DNA from: Pseudomonadota bacterium
GTDB lineage: Bacteria; Pseudomonadota; Gammaproteobacteria; Steroidobacterales; JBCBZW01
DNA: 64,000 bases
Assembly (NCBI GenBank): GCA_039815145.1
Contig: JBCBZW010000009.1
Coordinates: forward strand, 24,227 to 88,226
Reading direction: 5' to 3'
Shown here: piece by piece, positions 54,127-63,184 of the stretch
Layout of the letters: every line of letters begins with the position of its first letter
How positions within the stretch are numbered: the stretch's first letter is position 1
Made by a program: the position numbers and the translations under genes
Notes under the pieces: generated by a model
Told to the model about the DNA's origin: nothing
The model's input: the letters and a program-made list of their open reading frames with translations, nothing else
Databases searched by the model: none

Positions 54127-57100
54127 ATGGGTGCGCAAGTCACCAGGGCAGGGATCATCGGCAAGACGCTGGCCGTCGCCGCGGGGCTGAGCCTCGGTGC
54201 GGGAGCTGCCCTCGCCGACGACGCCGAGCTGTACCAAACCGCCGGCTACGAGTTCGGTCCGGACTACTATGCCAACGTGCTGTTCATCATCGACACCTCG
54301 GGTTCGATGAACAGCTGGGTGGACGGCGATGGCACGACGCGTCTGGACGTCGTGCAAGACGTAGCCGAGCAGTTCTTCAACGACCTCGAGTACGTCAACG
54401 TCGGCATGATGCGTTTCGACTCGGGCTACACCGACCCGGACACCTTCTGGTACATCCAGGGCGGCGGCATGGTGACCAACGCCGTGAAGGACATCGCCGT
54501 GTCGCGCGATGAGTTGATCACGAACCTCAACAACTTCATCGCCGACGGCACCACGCCCCTGTCGGAGACCCTGTTCGAGGCGGCCCACTACATGATGGGA
54601 TGGGATGTCTACTTCGGGAACACCACCTACGCTGGTCTCGGCTGGTGGTTCCCCGATCCAGATTTCCTCTCGCCCTCCGTGCCCGAATCGCGCGACGGCG
54701 ACACCTACATCAGCCCGATCAAGGAGTGTCAGGAGAACCACATCGTCATCCTCACCGATGGCCTTCCCGTGTTCGACTTCGACATCGACGACGTGGTGAC
54801 CGACTGGCCCGGCTTCCCCGCTGAGTGCACGGACAACCCGGACGTCAGCAACGGCGATTGCCTCGACGACATCGCCGCCTACCTCTACGAAAACGACCTC
54901 TACGGCAACGAGACGGACGGTTTCCAGAACATCAAGGTGCACACGATCGGCTTCTTCCAGGACAACAGCCTGCTGGAGGAGACCGCCGAGCGTGGTGGCG
55001 GTGGCTACTACCTGGCCGACGATGCCGAGTCGCTCCTGAACGTGCTCGAATCGATCTTCATCGACGTCAACGAGACGGGTACGACCTTCACCTCCCCGGG
55101 CGTCTCCGTGAACGCCTTCGACCGCACCACCCACCTCGATCAGCTCTACTACAGCGTGTTCCAGGCCACGGGTCGGACCCGCTGGGTGGGCAACCTGAAG
55201 CGCTATCGCCTCGGTGAGGACACCGGCGGTGGCCTCGTAGTGGTGGATGCCGACGGTCAGCCGGCGGTCGAGGAGGCGAACGGCTTCTTCCGCGAGGACT
55301 CGCGCAGCTGGTGGGGCGATGAGATCGATGGCTACTCCGTCTCCGCCGGTGGCGCGGCTACCCACCTGACTGCCGACCGCAATGTCTTCACCGAGTTCGG
55401 CGGAGCGGTTACGGCCATGAACGTCGACAACACGGAGCTGCTCGAATACCTGAACCAGCTCTACCCCGATGACGACCTGGAGGACGCCATCGAAGCCGGC
55501 ATGGAGCGCGTGATCGAGCGCGGCGGCCAGGGCCTCGAGCTCGAGGACAAGAAGCAGCAGATCGAGATCCTGGTGGACTGGGCGGTCGGCAACGACCTGC
55601 AGGATGAGGACAACGACCTCGAGCTCTACGACGCCCGCCAGGAGATGGGCGATCCCATGCACTCCCGTCCGCTGGTGGTGACCTATGCCGACGGTGATGT
55701 GGAGCCCGAAGCGGTGGTGTTCGTCGGCACCAACGAGGGCTTCCTCCATGCGCTCAAGGGCGAGACCGGGGAGGAGATCTCCTCCTTCATGCCCTTCGAG
55801 CTGCTGCCCAAGCTACCGGATTGGTTCGCCAACGCGGAAACTGCCGACCGCACCTACGGTGTCGACGGCCCGATCACCGCCTGGGTGCGCGATGGCGGCG
55901 ACGGCGAGATCAACCCTGGCGATCAGGTGATCTTGTACTTCGGCCTGCGTCGCGGCGGTAACTACTACTACGCCCTCGATTACACCGACCCGGTGGCGCC
56001 GAGGCTGCTGTGGAAGCTCTCCGGCACCTCCCCTGGGATGGCACAGCTCGGTCAGAGCTGGTCGCCCTTCGTGCGCACGAAGGTGGAGACGGGCAGCTTC
56101 GGCAACTCGCTGGTGCAGGACGTGCTGATCTTCGGCGGCGGCTACGACGAGCGTCATGACAACTACTCCGCCTGGTCTGCCGACAGCGAAGGCAATGCGA
56201 TCTACATGATCAACGCCTTCACGGGGGAGCTCGTGTGGTCCGGCAGTGCCGCGAACACGCAGGACACCACCAAGGAAACCTACTTTGCGGACATGAACAA
56301 CGCCATCACGGGCACGATCCGCACCTTGGACCTCGACAACGACGGCCTCGTCGACCGCATGTACGCCGCGGATCTCGGCGGGCGCGTGTGGCGCCTCGAT
56401 GTGCACAACCCGCGCGAGGAGGGCGATGAGTTCAAGGTGACCGGTGGCGTGATGGCGTCCGTCGGTGGCGTCGAGTCGGCCCAGCCCTTCGACAACCGTC
56501 GCTTCTACTACGCGCCCGACCTCGCCCTGGGCGCCGCCAACGGCAGCAACTTCTTCAACCTGACCATCGCCTCAGGCTACCGCGCGCATCCGAAGGACGG
56601 CACCATCAAGGACTACTTCTACGTCCTGCGCGACTACTACCCCTTCCTCGAACTCGGCAACTCGGACGACCCGGCGGCGGAGTACGTGTCGCGCTACGGC
56701 TTCACCCACGACACGCTGTCAGAGATCTCCGTGCTGCAGAATGATCCGAACGCGCTCGTGTCCGGCTTCAAGCTGCCGTTGGTCACCGCGGCCGGTGAGA
56801 AGGTGCTGGCGCAGACGCGCATCTTCCAGAACAACGCCCTGTTCACCAGCTACCTGCCGCAGAACGAGTTGACCCGCGGTTGCTTCGCGGCGCTCGGCTC
56901 CGGGCAGCTCTACAGCGTGGACCTCTCCACCGGCGGCGTGAACGTCGACGCCCTCGATCGCCCGGGTATCCCACCGGAGGTCGTCTACATCTTCACCGAA
57001 GACGACGCCACCGGCATCGAACCGGAGACCTGCTTCGGCAAGCTCTGCACCGACCCTGGCGGCGAGGAGCAAGAGGAAGGCGGCGACGGTGAGGGCGAGG

Positions 57101-57240
57101 AAGACGACGAGGACGACGAAGACGATGAGCCCGGCCGTGACATCGGCTGTGTGGTCGGCCCCGAGAGCTGCGAAGGCGGTGACCGGGAAGCCCCCGTACG
57201 CACCTGGTGGGTGCAGATGAATACGGATGAAGACTCGTGA
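54127..57240 (+). CDS. pilY1: PilY1-like type IV pilus adhesin/assembly protein
   Basis: The ATG at 54127 has AGGAG nine bases upstream and opens a signal peptide ending AALADD (longer frame starts at 53839). The 1037-aa protein has a VWA domain with MIDAS DTSGSM (about 57) and a matching GTTPLSETL (about 147), then a C-terminal beta-propeller. The propeller carries VFVGTNEGFLHALKG, ILYFGLRRGGNYYYALDYTDP and the calcium loop DLDNDGLVDRMYAADLGGRVWRLD (about 735), the core PilY1 signature. An acidic low-complexity tail (about 978-1005, nearly all Glu/Asp/Gly) lies between Cys pairs. PilY1 controls pilus extension, adhesion and twitching. The minor-pilin genes that usually precede it are absent here. 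Confidence 0.9.
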   Translation: MGAQVTRAGIIGKTLAVAAGLSLGAGAALADDAELYQTAGYEFGPDYYANVLFIIDTSGSMNSWVDGDGTTRLDVVQDVAEQFFNDLEYVNVGMMRFDSGYTDPDTFWYIQGGGMVTNAVKDIAVSRDELITNLNNFIADGTTPLSETLFEAAHYMMGWDVYFGNTTYAGLGWWFPDPDFLSPSVPESRDGDTYISPIKECQENHIVILTDGLPVFDFDIDDVVTDWPGFPAECTDNPDVSNGDCLDDIAAYLYENDLYGNETDGFQNIKVHTIGFFQDNSLLEETAERGGGGYYLADDAESLLNVLESIFIDVNETGTTFTSPGVSVNAFDRTTHLDQLYYSVFQATGRTRWVGNLKRYRLGEDTGGGLVVVDADGQPAVEEANGFFREDSRSWWGDEIDGYSVSAGGAATHLTADRNVFTEFGGAVTAMNVDNTELLEYLNQLYPDDDLEDAIEAGMERVIERGGQGLELEDKKQQIEILVDWAVGNDLQDEDNDLELYDARQEMGDPMHSRPLVVTYADGDVEPEAVVFVGTNEGFLHALKGETGEEISSFMPFELLPKLPDWFANAETADRTYGVDGPITAWVRDGGDGEINPGDQVILYFGLRRGGNYYYALDYTDPVAPRLLWKLSGTSPGMAQLGQSWSPFVRTKVETGSFGNSLVQDVLIFGGGYDERHDNYSAWSADSEGNAIYMINAFTGELVWSGSAANTQDTTKETYFADMNNAITGTIRTLDLDNDGLVDRMYAADLGGRVWRLDVHNPREEGDEFKVTGGVMASVGGVESAQPFDNRRFYYAPDLALGAANGSNFFNLTIASGYRAHPKDGTIKDYFYVLRDYYPFLELGNSDDPAAEYVSRYGFTHDTLSEISVLQNDPNALVSGFKLPLVTAAGEKVLAQTRIFQNNALFTSYLPQNELTRGCFAALGSGQLYSVDLSTGGVNVDALDRPGIPPEVVYIFTEDDATGIEPETCFGKLCTDPGGEEQEEGGDGEGEEDDEDDEDDEPGRDIGCVVGPESCEGGDREAPVRTWWVQMNTDEDS

Positions 57241-57284
57241 GCACCGCGATGATTCACCCTTCGACCTTCAGGAGAGTATCCACG

Positions 57285-57569
57285 ATGCGACCCCACGGTA
57301 ACCCGCGTTCCCTGGCTACCCTCGTCGCGGCAGCGGCGATCGCGATCCCGGCCCTGTCCACGACCGTGTCGGCGGCCGACGTGACGAATTACCTCAAGAA
57401 GATGGACCGCAACGGCGATGAGCTCATCACCCGGGACGAGCTCGCCGGCGCCCCCGCGCTCGCGCGCCACTTCTCCTCTGCGGATGAGAACGGCGACGGT
57501 GCCCTCAACGCGGAAGAGTTCGAGCAACTGCTGCGTCGACCGACCCAGGAAGTGCCGACGCCCCAGTAG
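57285..57569 (+). CDS. Small exported EF-hand protein
   Basis: The ATG at 57285 is preceded by AGGAG ten bases upstream; a GTG at 57237 overlaps the PilY1-like stop and is an alternative. The 94-aa product has a signal peptide (ending STTVSAAD) and two EF-hand loops: DRNGDELITRDE and DENGDGALNAEE, both with Asp/Asn/Asp and a final Glu for calcium. It probably binds periplasmic or extracellular calcium. It follows the PilY1-like gene by 44 nt and ends at a strong hairpin, so it is probably cotranscribed, and calcium is also bound by PilY1. A functional link is attractive but unproven. Confidence 0.8.
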   Translation: MRPHGNPRSLATLVAAAAIAIPALSTTVSAADVTNYLKKMDRNGDELITRDELAGAPALARHFSSADENGDGALNAEEFEQLLRRPTQEVPTPQ

Positions 57570-57574
57570 CGTGC

Positions 57575-57592
57575 GTGCTCCCGAGGGAGCAC
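57575..57592 (+). terminator. Hairpin terminator after the EF-hand gene
   Basis: GTGCTCCC (57575-57582) pairs perfectly with GGGAGCAC (57585-57592), allowing a 4-nt loop. It begins 5 nt after the stop at 57569. No T-tract follows. Confidence 0.55.
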
Positions 57593-57722
57593 CGGTGGCG
57601 AAAAGCTGGTAGATGTAGGGGCGTGACCACGCGTGCGGGCAGGCCATTGCCCGCACCGACTGACTGGCCAGGGAGGGAGCCGTCGTCGCCCGCAGCCACC
57701 GCCACTGCCCCGAGGCGCGCCG

Positions 57723-58961
57723 ATGACCCGTTTGCGTCGCGCCCTGGTCATGCTGATCCTCGGCGCCTCCGGCGGCGCCATCTTCCTCCTGCCGTTCCTG
57801 CGCGAGGTGTTCTACCAGCCCCTCGCCGACGCCCTCGCCCTCGACAACACCGAGTCCGGCATGCTCATGAGCGTGTTCGGCGTCACCTCCATGCTCGCCT
57901 ACCTGCCCGGCGGCTGGCTGGCCGACCGCTGGTCCCCGCGCTGGCTCATGAGTGCGGGCCTGGTGATCACCGGGGGCTTGGGCCTCTGGCTCGCCACCTA
58001 CCCGTCCTACGCCGTGTGCCTGGCGATCCACGGCGCCTGGGGCGTGAGCATCGTGTTGCTGTTCTGGGCCTCTATGATGCGCATGACGCGCGGCTGGGCC
58101 GGTGAGGACGAGCAGGGGCGTGCCTTCGGTTGGCTCGAGAGCACCCGTGGGGTGAGCGAGATCGCCCTGAACTCGTCGGCGCTCGCGCTGTTCTGGGTGC
58201 TGGGAAGCTCGGCCGGATCCCTGGCCGGAGCGATCACCCTGCTTTCCACGGTGGTGGTGTTGCTCGGCATCGCCTGTGCCGTGTGCCTGGACGATGCGGC
58301 GGCCGGGCGGGCCGGGGTGGACGCGATCGGCCTTAAGGAATTCCTGGTGGTGTGGCGCATGCCCACCGTGTGGCTCATCGCCGTGGTGGTGCTGACCGCC
58401 TACTCCGCCTATTGGGCATCGTTCTACTTCACACCGTATGCAGGCGATGTATTCGCCCTGTCCGTGGGCGCCGCGGGGGCGATCAGCGTGGGGCGTCAGT
58501 GGTTGAAGCCCCTGTCCGCAGCGCTGGCGGGGATGGCGGCAGACCGCTTCGGCGTCGCCCGCACCACGACGGCGCTCTTCATCGTGCTCACCGTGAGCTT
58601 CGGAATCTTCGTGGTGATGCCCACGGGCGGCGGGATGCTGGGCTTCGTGCTGGTGAACATCGCCCTGGCTGCCATCGCCATCTTCGGATTACGGGGGATC
58701 TACTTCGCCCTGATGGAGGTGGGCGGCGTGCCCCAAGCGCTCACGGGCACGGCTGTGGGCGTGATCTCCGTGGTGGGCTACACGCCCGATATCACGATGC
58801 CGCTGATCGGCGGGTGGCTATTGGATCGCTATCCGGACGGCTTAGGCTATCGCTACTACTATGCGTTGACGGCAGTGCTGACCGCGATAGGGGCGTTCGC
58901 GGCCTGGCGCCTCGGTGCCTGGGCCCGCAAGCCTCAGGCCCTGGCCGAGAACACGCGGTAG
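57723..58961 (+). CDS. MFS transporter
   Basis: The ATG at 57723 is preceded by GAGGCG; the longer frame from 57633 adds a non-membrane stretch. The 412-aa protein has 12 hydrophobic segments, the loop 2-3 motif GGWLADRWSPRWLM (about 68-81, GxLaDrxGrr type), and a weaker repeat in the second half (GMAADRFGVARTT, about 274). The N-terminus and length fit the organic-anion or YihN-like branches of the superfamily. The substrate is not readable. Its 3' end overlaps the convergent CheW gene by 28 bp. A cytoplasmic-membrane importer or exporter; not clearly linked to the pilus genes upstream. Confidence 0.88.
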   Translation: MTRLRRALVMLILGASGGAIFLLPFLREVFYQPLADALALDNTESGMLMSVFGVTSMLAYLPGGWLADRWSPRWLMSAGLVITGGLGLWLATYPSYAVCLAIHGAWGVSIVLLFWASMMRMTRGWAGEDEQGRAFGWLESTRGVSEIALNSSALALFWVLGSSAGSLAGAITLLSTVVVLLGIACAVCLDDAAAGRAGVDAIGLKEFLVVWRMPTVWLIAVVVLTAYSAYWASFYFTPYAGDVFALSVGAAGAISVGRQWLKPLSAALAGMAADRFGVARTTTALFIVLTVSFGIFVVMPTGGGMLGFVLVNIALAAIAIFGLRGIYFALMEVGGVPQALTGTAVGVISVVGYTPDITMPLIGGWLLDRYPDGLGYRYYYALTAVLTAIGAFAAWRLGAWARKPQALAENTR

Positions 58962-59476
58962 TCGTCGCCGCCGAACATCACCTCGAGATCCAGGCGAATC
59001 ACCACCTCACCCGTTGGCAAACGGCCGAGGTTGGTCATGCAGGTGGCGTCCCAGCGCTCGCCGACCGTGGGGAGGTGCTGGTCGTCCGCCTGCTCGAGGG
59101 CCGTAACCCCTACCACGCCGTCGGTGAGGATGGCGAGCAGCTGCGCATCATCCGGGCTGCCCTCAGCGTCGTCGTCCTCATCCGGGCTCAGGGCGTTGCA
59201 CTCTAGGACCACGATGCGGCTGCCTTCGTGCGCCTCCATCGGCCCATGGCCCAGCTTCTGAGAGAAGTCGATCACGGCGATGGAGCGCGAGCGCACGTCG
59301 ATCATGCCCAGCACCTCGGGCGGTGCCTGGGGCAGGCTCAGGAGCGGCGTACGATCGAAGATCTCCCGCACCTGAAGGACCGGGATGGCCAGCAACATGT
59401 CGGCAACCCGGAACACGAGTTGCTCGTGGGCCTGATCCTCGACGACTTCTTCGGTGGTTTCGACAGCATCGAACAT
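58934..59476 (-). CDS. CheW-domain protein with acidic insert
   Basis: The ATG at 59476 has GGAGG nine bases upstream; an earlier frame to 59542 adds an Arg/Cys-rich stretch and is rejected. The 180-aa protein is a single CheW domain (QLVFRVADMLLAIPVLQVREIFD, then PEVLGMIDVRSRSIAVIDF) and has an acidic insert (about 97-113, DEDDDAEGSPDDAQ) before ILTDGVVGVTALE. CheW couples receptors to the CheA kinase. No CheA, receptor or PilJ-type complete operon is adjacent, although PilY1-like and PilJ-type sensor genes occur in the window, so it may belong to a Pil-Chp or a chemotaxis array encoded elsewhere. Confidence 0.85.
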   Translation of the reverse strand: MFDAVETTEEVVEDQAHEQLVFRVADMLLAIPVLQVREIFDRTPLLSLPQAPPEVLGMIDVRSRSIAVIDFSQKLGHGPMEAHEGSRIVVLECNALSPDEDDDAEGSPDDAQLLAILTDGVVGVTALEQADDQHLPTVGERWDATCMTNLGRLPTGEVVIRLDLEVMFGGDDYRVFSARA

Positions 59477-59605
59477 GGGTCGGGGCCTCCTGCGCAGGGC
59501 CGGGCAGCAGCGTTCGTTAGACGTACCTGCGCACGATGCCAAGACCCGCCCGCGAGGGGACTGGCCTGACTCACAGTTTTGGCCTGCCAGCGCAGGGAAG
59601 CCGCG

Positions 59606-60262
59606 CTATTTGGCCCGCCACTCCCCGCTAGACGTGCGGTAGTACCACCCGCCGCTCGCCCGGGCCACCCAGCGATCGGCGAAGGTGCGTCGGATGCCGT
59701 CCTCCCACTCCGGGTGGCCGTTGGCCTTGGCGATGGCGGCGTATAGGCGGTTACGGTCGCCGTTCTCCGCCGTCACCAGCTGGGAAAGTTTGCTGCGCTG
59801 GCTGAGGGGTACGGCGTTGCGGTCGCGGATGTCGATCAGGGCGTCGCTGGTGAGGCCGACGGCGCCCGCATCGAAGAGCGGTTTCAGATCGCGGAAGCGC
59901 TTGTTCATCGAGTCGGTGAGGGCGCGTACCTCGGGGGTGTTGATGTCGAGGTCCGCCGCGGACACCTGGGCGTTGGCGGCGGGGACGACGAGGTCCAGTA
60001 GCCCGATCGCCGCGCGCTGGGCCTCGATCGCGGTTCGCTCGCGCCAGGCGGCGAGGATCGTCTGGTCGGCACCTTGGGGCGCCAGGTAGGTCTGGTCGTT
60101 GCCAGCGCCGGCCTCAGGGCCCCACACCTCTTCGATGATGCGATCGGCGGCACGCTCGGCGGCGGCCTCCGGGAAGTACACGTTGATGGTGACGCAGGCG
60201 ACCACGAAGGCGCTGAGCAGGGCGCCGAACGCCAGCGTGGCGGCGCGGGAACGAGAGAGCAT
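59606..60262 (-). CDS. DUF1318 (YdbL-family) lipoprotein with YnbE-like N-terminus
   Basis: The 218-aa protein begins with a lipoprotein signal (lipobox FVVAC, Cys near 23) followed at once by VTINVYFPEAAAERAADRII, a short beta-strand motif resembling that of YnbE lipoproteins. The C-terminal part (about 150-218) is the DUF1318 domain: AAIAKANGHPEWEDG then WVARASGGWYYRTSSGEWRAK. In E. coli, YdbH, YnbE and YdbL form an envelope-lipid system, with YnbE and YdbL as separate proteins. Here one lipoprotein may combine both functions. It lies 48 nt after the YdbH-like gene, in the same order as E. coli. The middle region (about 55-145) is of unknown fold. Confidence 0.85.
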   Translation of the reverse strand: MLSRSRAATLAFGALLSAFVVACVTINVYFPEAAAERAADRIIEEVWGPEAGAGNDQTYLAPQGADQTILAAWRERTAIEAQRAAIGLLDLVVPAANAQVSAADLDINTPEVRALTDSMNKRFRDLKPLFDAGAVGLTSDALIDIRDRNAVPLSQRSKLSQLVTAENGDRNRLYAAIAKANGHPEWEDGIRRTFADRWVARASGGWYYRTSSGEWRAK

Positions 60263-60310
60263 GGCAATTCTCCTGGCAGGCTCGCGAGGCGAGCGGGCAA
60301 TGGGGCCATT

Positions 60311-62425
60311 CTAGTCAAAACTGATCTCCCCATCGGGCTCGGTGATGCTGCGCAGTTGGGCGAGGAACTGAGGCCAGTCGACGCGCTCCGCATGCCCCAC
60401 CACCTTCAATCGCGGCAACCCGCGACCGCGCAGGATCAGGTATCCCGGTAGACCCGTGTCGTCCGTGACCGGTTCCAGGCCCGTCATGCGGCACACGCCG
60501 TCCTGCAGGCGGCAGCCCAGGCGCAGCTCGTCGTAGCCGAAGTCCTCGAAGAAGCGCAGGAAGGTGGAGGACAGGGCGGCGCTGGCGCCACCGAGGCTCG
60601 CGATGTTGTCGACGGCGCGCTGGCTGATGCGGTGGCGGCTGCGATCGCCGGGGCTCGTGAACAGGGCGCCGTCGAAGCGCAACGGCGACCAGTTGAGCAG
60701 CACCGTGTCCTTGAGGTAGCCGTCGACTCGGCCGTTCATGGCGCCGAAGGAGAAGGTGCTGCTCAGCTCCTCGAGATCGAGCTGGCGCCACTCGATGTCG
60801 GCGCGGGCGATGGCGCGGTTGCCGAAGGGCTCGCGCACGCGCAGGCCGTTGATGGCGATGAGACCGCTGAACACCTCGGCCTCCAGCGTGCCGGCGATGG
60901 CGATGTCCCCGTTCTCGTAGGACACGCTCGGGATACGCCCCGACAGGGTGCCCGCCAGGGGAGGCCAACCTAGGGCATTCGATAGGGCGCGCATGCCGAT
61001 AGCGGTGAGGCTGGCGTCGAGACCGATCGTCGGCGGCGCATCCGTGCCCGCGCTCGGCGGCGTGAAGTCCAGGCGTTCCAGGTGGAGCTGACCGTCTAGG
61101 ACGGGCACGTCGATAGGCGCGGCGAGGCGCCAGCCGGGGCCCGCCTCGCGCTCGTCGAAGTCGGCCCGTTGGGCGCCGAAGGGGATGCCGTAGACGAAGC
61201 CGCCGTCGAAGGCGAGCCAGCGCGGTTGCTGGCGACCCTCCGCTAAGAGATCGACTTCGCCGCTCAGGCCGTAGATGGCGAGGCGCCCGTCGCGGTCTTC
61301 TGCGTGCAGGTCGTCGAGGGCCACGTGGGCTTCGTGCAGCTGGTCGTCGACGATGCGTGCGGTGCCACGGAGGGCGCCGGTGGTCTCGAGGTCATCGAGA
61401 TCGGTGCCGGCGAGGTAGGGCTGCAGGAGCACCGTGTAGGCGGCGGGTAGGCGCATCGGGTCGAAGGTGACGGGGAGGTCGAGGATGCGCCAGCGTCCCA
61501 GGTCGTCGTCGTTGGCGAGAGTGATGGGGCCGGTGCTTTCGCCCTCGATGACGTCGATCAGTGAAAACGATAGGTGGGTGAGATCGGCGCGGCGTGGTGT
61601 CAGGCGGCCCGTGGCGGAGAAGGTGCCGGGGTGGTCGGAGAGGTTGGCGTAGATGGGTTCGACGTAGGCCTCGCCGCTTGGCACGTCCAGCTGCACCGTG
61701 AAGTCGACGGCGGCGAGGGCCGGGGCGGAGGCTGCGTCGCCTTCGAAGGCGACGGTCAGGGCATCCGTCGCGAGGGTGCCCTGGGGGTTGGCGGCGGCGA
61801 GGTCGCGCAGGCCGCCGCGGAAGTGGGCGGTGAACTGCTTGCCAGTGCCCTCGGCGTCGAGGTGGAGGTTCAGTTCACCCGTCACGGAGAAGGACTCGGC
61901 GCTCGCGCCTAGCAGGGACTGCAGTGCTTCCAGGGGCAGCGTGTCCGCGTGCGCGTTCAAGGACCAGTCTTCTGGCGTCACGGTGCCCTCGACGAGCACG
62001 GTGCCGAGCGTGCGATGCTCGGCCGTGACGCTGACGCTGAGCGCTCGGTCAGATATCGCGTAGGTGATGTCGCCGCGGATCGCCTGCAGTCCGGCCCCGT
62101 CGGGACCGGGGTCGATCTGCGCCTCCCGGCAACGGACCTGCACCAAGCTGTAGTCGAGGCGGGCGCAACGGGCGACCAGGCGGCGCAGATCGCCGATGGG
62201 CGGCGGCAGGGTGAGGCGGTCGATCTCGACGCGCCCGGCGGCACGCCCCACCCGCGGTGACTCGAGCACGAGCGCGATGCCGCTGGCCCGCCAGCCCGGC
62301 CCCTGCAGATCCCCGAGGGCAAGCTCGAGGTCGAGTGCCCCCTGCGGTGGCTGCGTGGCGCTGGCGCGGTCACCTGCGCCGAGTAGCCCGATCAGGGCGA
62401 TCACGAGCGTCAGCCAGGACCTCAT
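60311..62425 (-). CDS. YdbH-like AsmA-family intermembrane protein
   Basis: The ATG at 62425 opens a signal or anchor segment (LTLVIALIGLLGA); a GTG at 62461 is possible. The 704-aa protein has long beta-rich stretches with repeated GxLxGxxxxL-type patterns (VTGELNLHLDAEGTGKQF, LRGTARIVDDQL, GTLSGRIPSVSYENGDIAIAGTLEA) and a C-terminal IPDPxx-like block ending LRSITEPDGEISFD. It fits YdbH and other AsmA-like proteins that form hydrophobic grooves for phospholipid transfer between the membranes. It is shorter than the E. coli protein (about 880 aa). The DUF1318 lipoprotein gene follows, supporting the assignment. The lipobox-free N-terminus anchors it in the inner membrane. Confidence 0.8.
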   Translation of the reverse strand: MRSWLTLVIALIGLLGAGDRASATQPPQGALDLELALGDLQGPGWRASGIALVLESPRVGRAAGRVEIDRLTLPPPIGDLRRLVARCARLDYSLVQVRCREAQIDPGPDGAGLQAIRGDITYAISDRALSVSVTAEHRTLGTVLVEGTVTPEDWSLNAHADTLPLEALQSLLGASAESFSVTGELNLHLDAEGTGKQFTAHFRGGLRDLAAANPQGTLATDALTVAFEGDAASAPALAAVDFTVQLDVPSGEAYVEPIYANLSDHPGTFSATGRLTPRRADLTHLSFSLIDVIEGESTGPITLANDDDLGRWRILDLPVTFDPMRLPAAYTVLLQPYLAGTDLDDLETTGALRGTARIVDDQLHEAHVALDDLHAEDRDGRLAIYGLSGEVDLLAEGRQQPRWLAFDGGFVYGIPFGAQRADFDEREAGPGWRLAAPIDVPVLDGQLHLERLDFTPPSAGTDAPPTIGLDASLTAIGMRALSNALGWPPLAGTLSGRIPSVSYENGDIAIAGTLEAEVFSGLIAINGLRVREPFGNRAIARADIEWRQLDLEELSSTFSFGAMNGRVDGYLKDTVLLNWSPLRFDGALFTSPGDRSRHRISQRAVDNIASLGGASAALSSTFLRFFEDFGYDELRLGCRLQDGVCRMTGLEPVTDDTGLPGYLILRGRGLPRLKVVGHAERVDWPQFLAQLRSITEPDGEISFD

Positions 62426-62543
62426 TCGCCGAGCCGTCGCGGCGTGCGCGGCCGGGCGCACTGTTGCACGACCACCATGGCATCAGCCTAGCCCACTCCC
62501 TCGAGGCGAGCGAGCGAGCGACTGACCCGCGGCAAGCGGCCCA

Positions 62544-63059
62544 CTAGCCTTCGCCCGGCGCGTAGCGCGGCAGCAGGCGCGTCGCCTGGCGGTTGATCAG
62601 GAAGGACACGGCGAAGGACGCGAGCGTGGAGGCCACCAGCACCACCACGAAGATACTCACCCCGCCAAAGGCCGCACCTAGCCTCGGAAACAGGCCCGTC
62701 TGGGTGGCGATCTGGCTGAGGAAGGCCGCCATCAGGCCGAAGTAGGACCAGCTCATGAAGTAGTAGTGCGATGAGATGTTCCTGCGAGCGATGGCGATGA
62801 AGCCGGGCACGATGGCGCCGAGGGACATGAGGGCGAAGGCGTGGAAGAGGTTCGGCTTGCCGGACATCTCGTAGGTGCTGAGCGCCGACGCGTTCACCAC
62901 CAGCATCGCCAAGAGGTAGACGAATCCCACCAGACGATGGGTGGGCGTGCCCTTGCGGGTCAGGAAGATCGCCGGTCCGGCGATGAGGGCCACGGCGGCC
63001 AGGATCACGTGGGCACGGCCGAGCCAATGATCGGCCCAGAACCAGTCGATTAGCGTCAT
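62544..63059 (-). CDS. DUF2306-like membrane protein
   Basis: This is a hydrophobic protein with about four or five membrane helices, including HVILAAVALIAGPAIFL, HRLVGFVYLLAMLVVNASAL and HYYFMSWSYFGLMAAFLSQ, with the His residues typical of DUF2306. The start is uncertain: ATG 63059 (171 aa) or GTG 63062 has GGAG upstream and gives a short N-terminus as in relatives, while the frame is open to ATG 63158 (204 aa). Function of the family is unknown. The gene lies between the YdbH-like gene and a PhoD gene on the same strand. Confidence 0.75.
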   Translation of the reverse strand: MTLIDWFWADHWLGRAHVILAAVALIAGPAIFLTRKGTPTHRLVGFVYLLAMLVVNASALSTYEMSGKPNLFHAFALMSLGAIVPGFIAIARRNISSHYYFMSWSYFGLMAAFLSQIATQTGLFPRLGAAFGGVSIFVVVLVASTLASFAVSFLINRQATRLLPRYAPGEG

Positions 63060-63184
63060 CACGAGGCGTCTCCAGAAGCGGCTTAGCGATGGTTCCATTG
63101 GATCGCCGGCGGGGTGGGTGCCGGTAGTGACGCTTGTCATGGTCGGGGGGTGACACATGGGTCACCGAGGCCGGGGTGTGGCGG

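Noticed and set aside
53986..55749. 587-aa open frame on the minus strand
   Set aside because: It is antisense to the PilY1-like gene, which has a signal peptide, VWA and calcium motifs. The product is a Val/Glu/His/Gly-rich string typical of a shadow frame in high-GC DNA.
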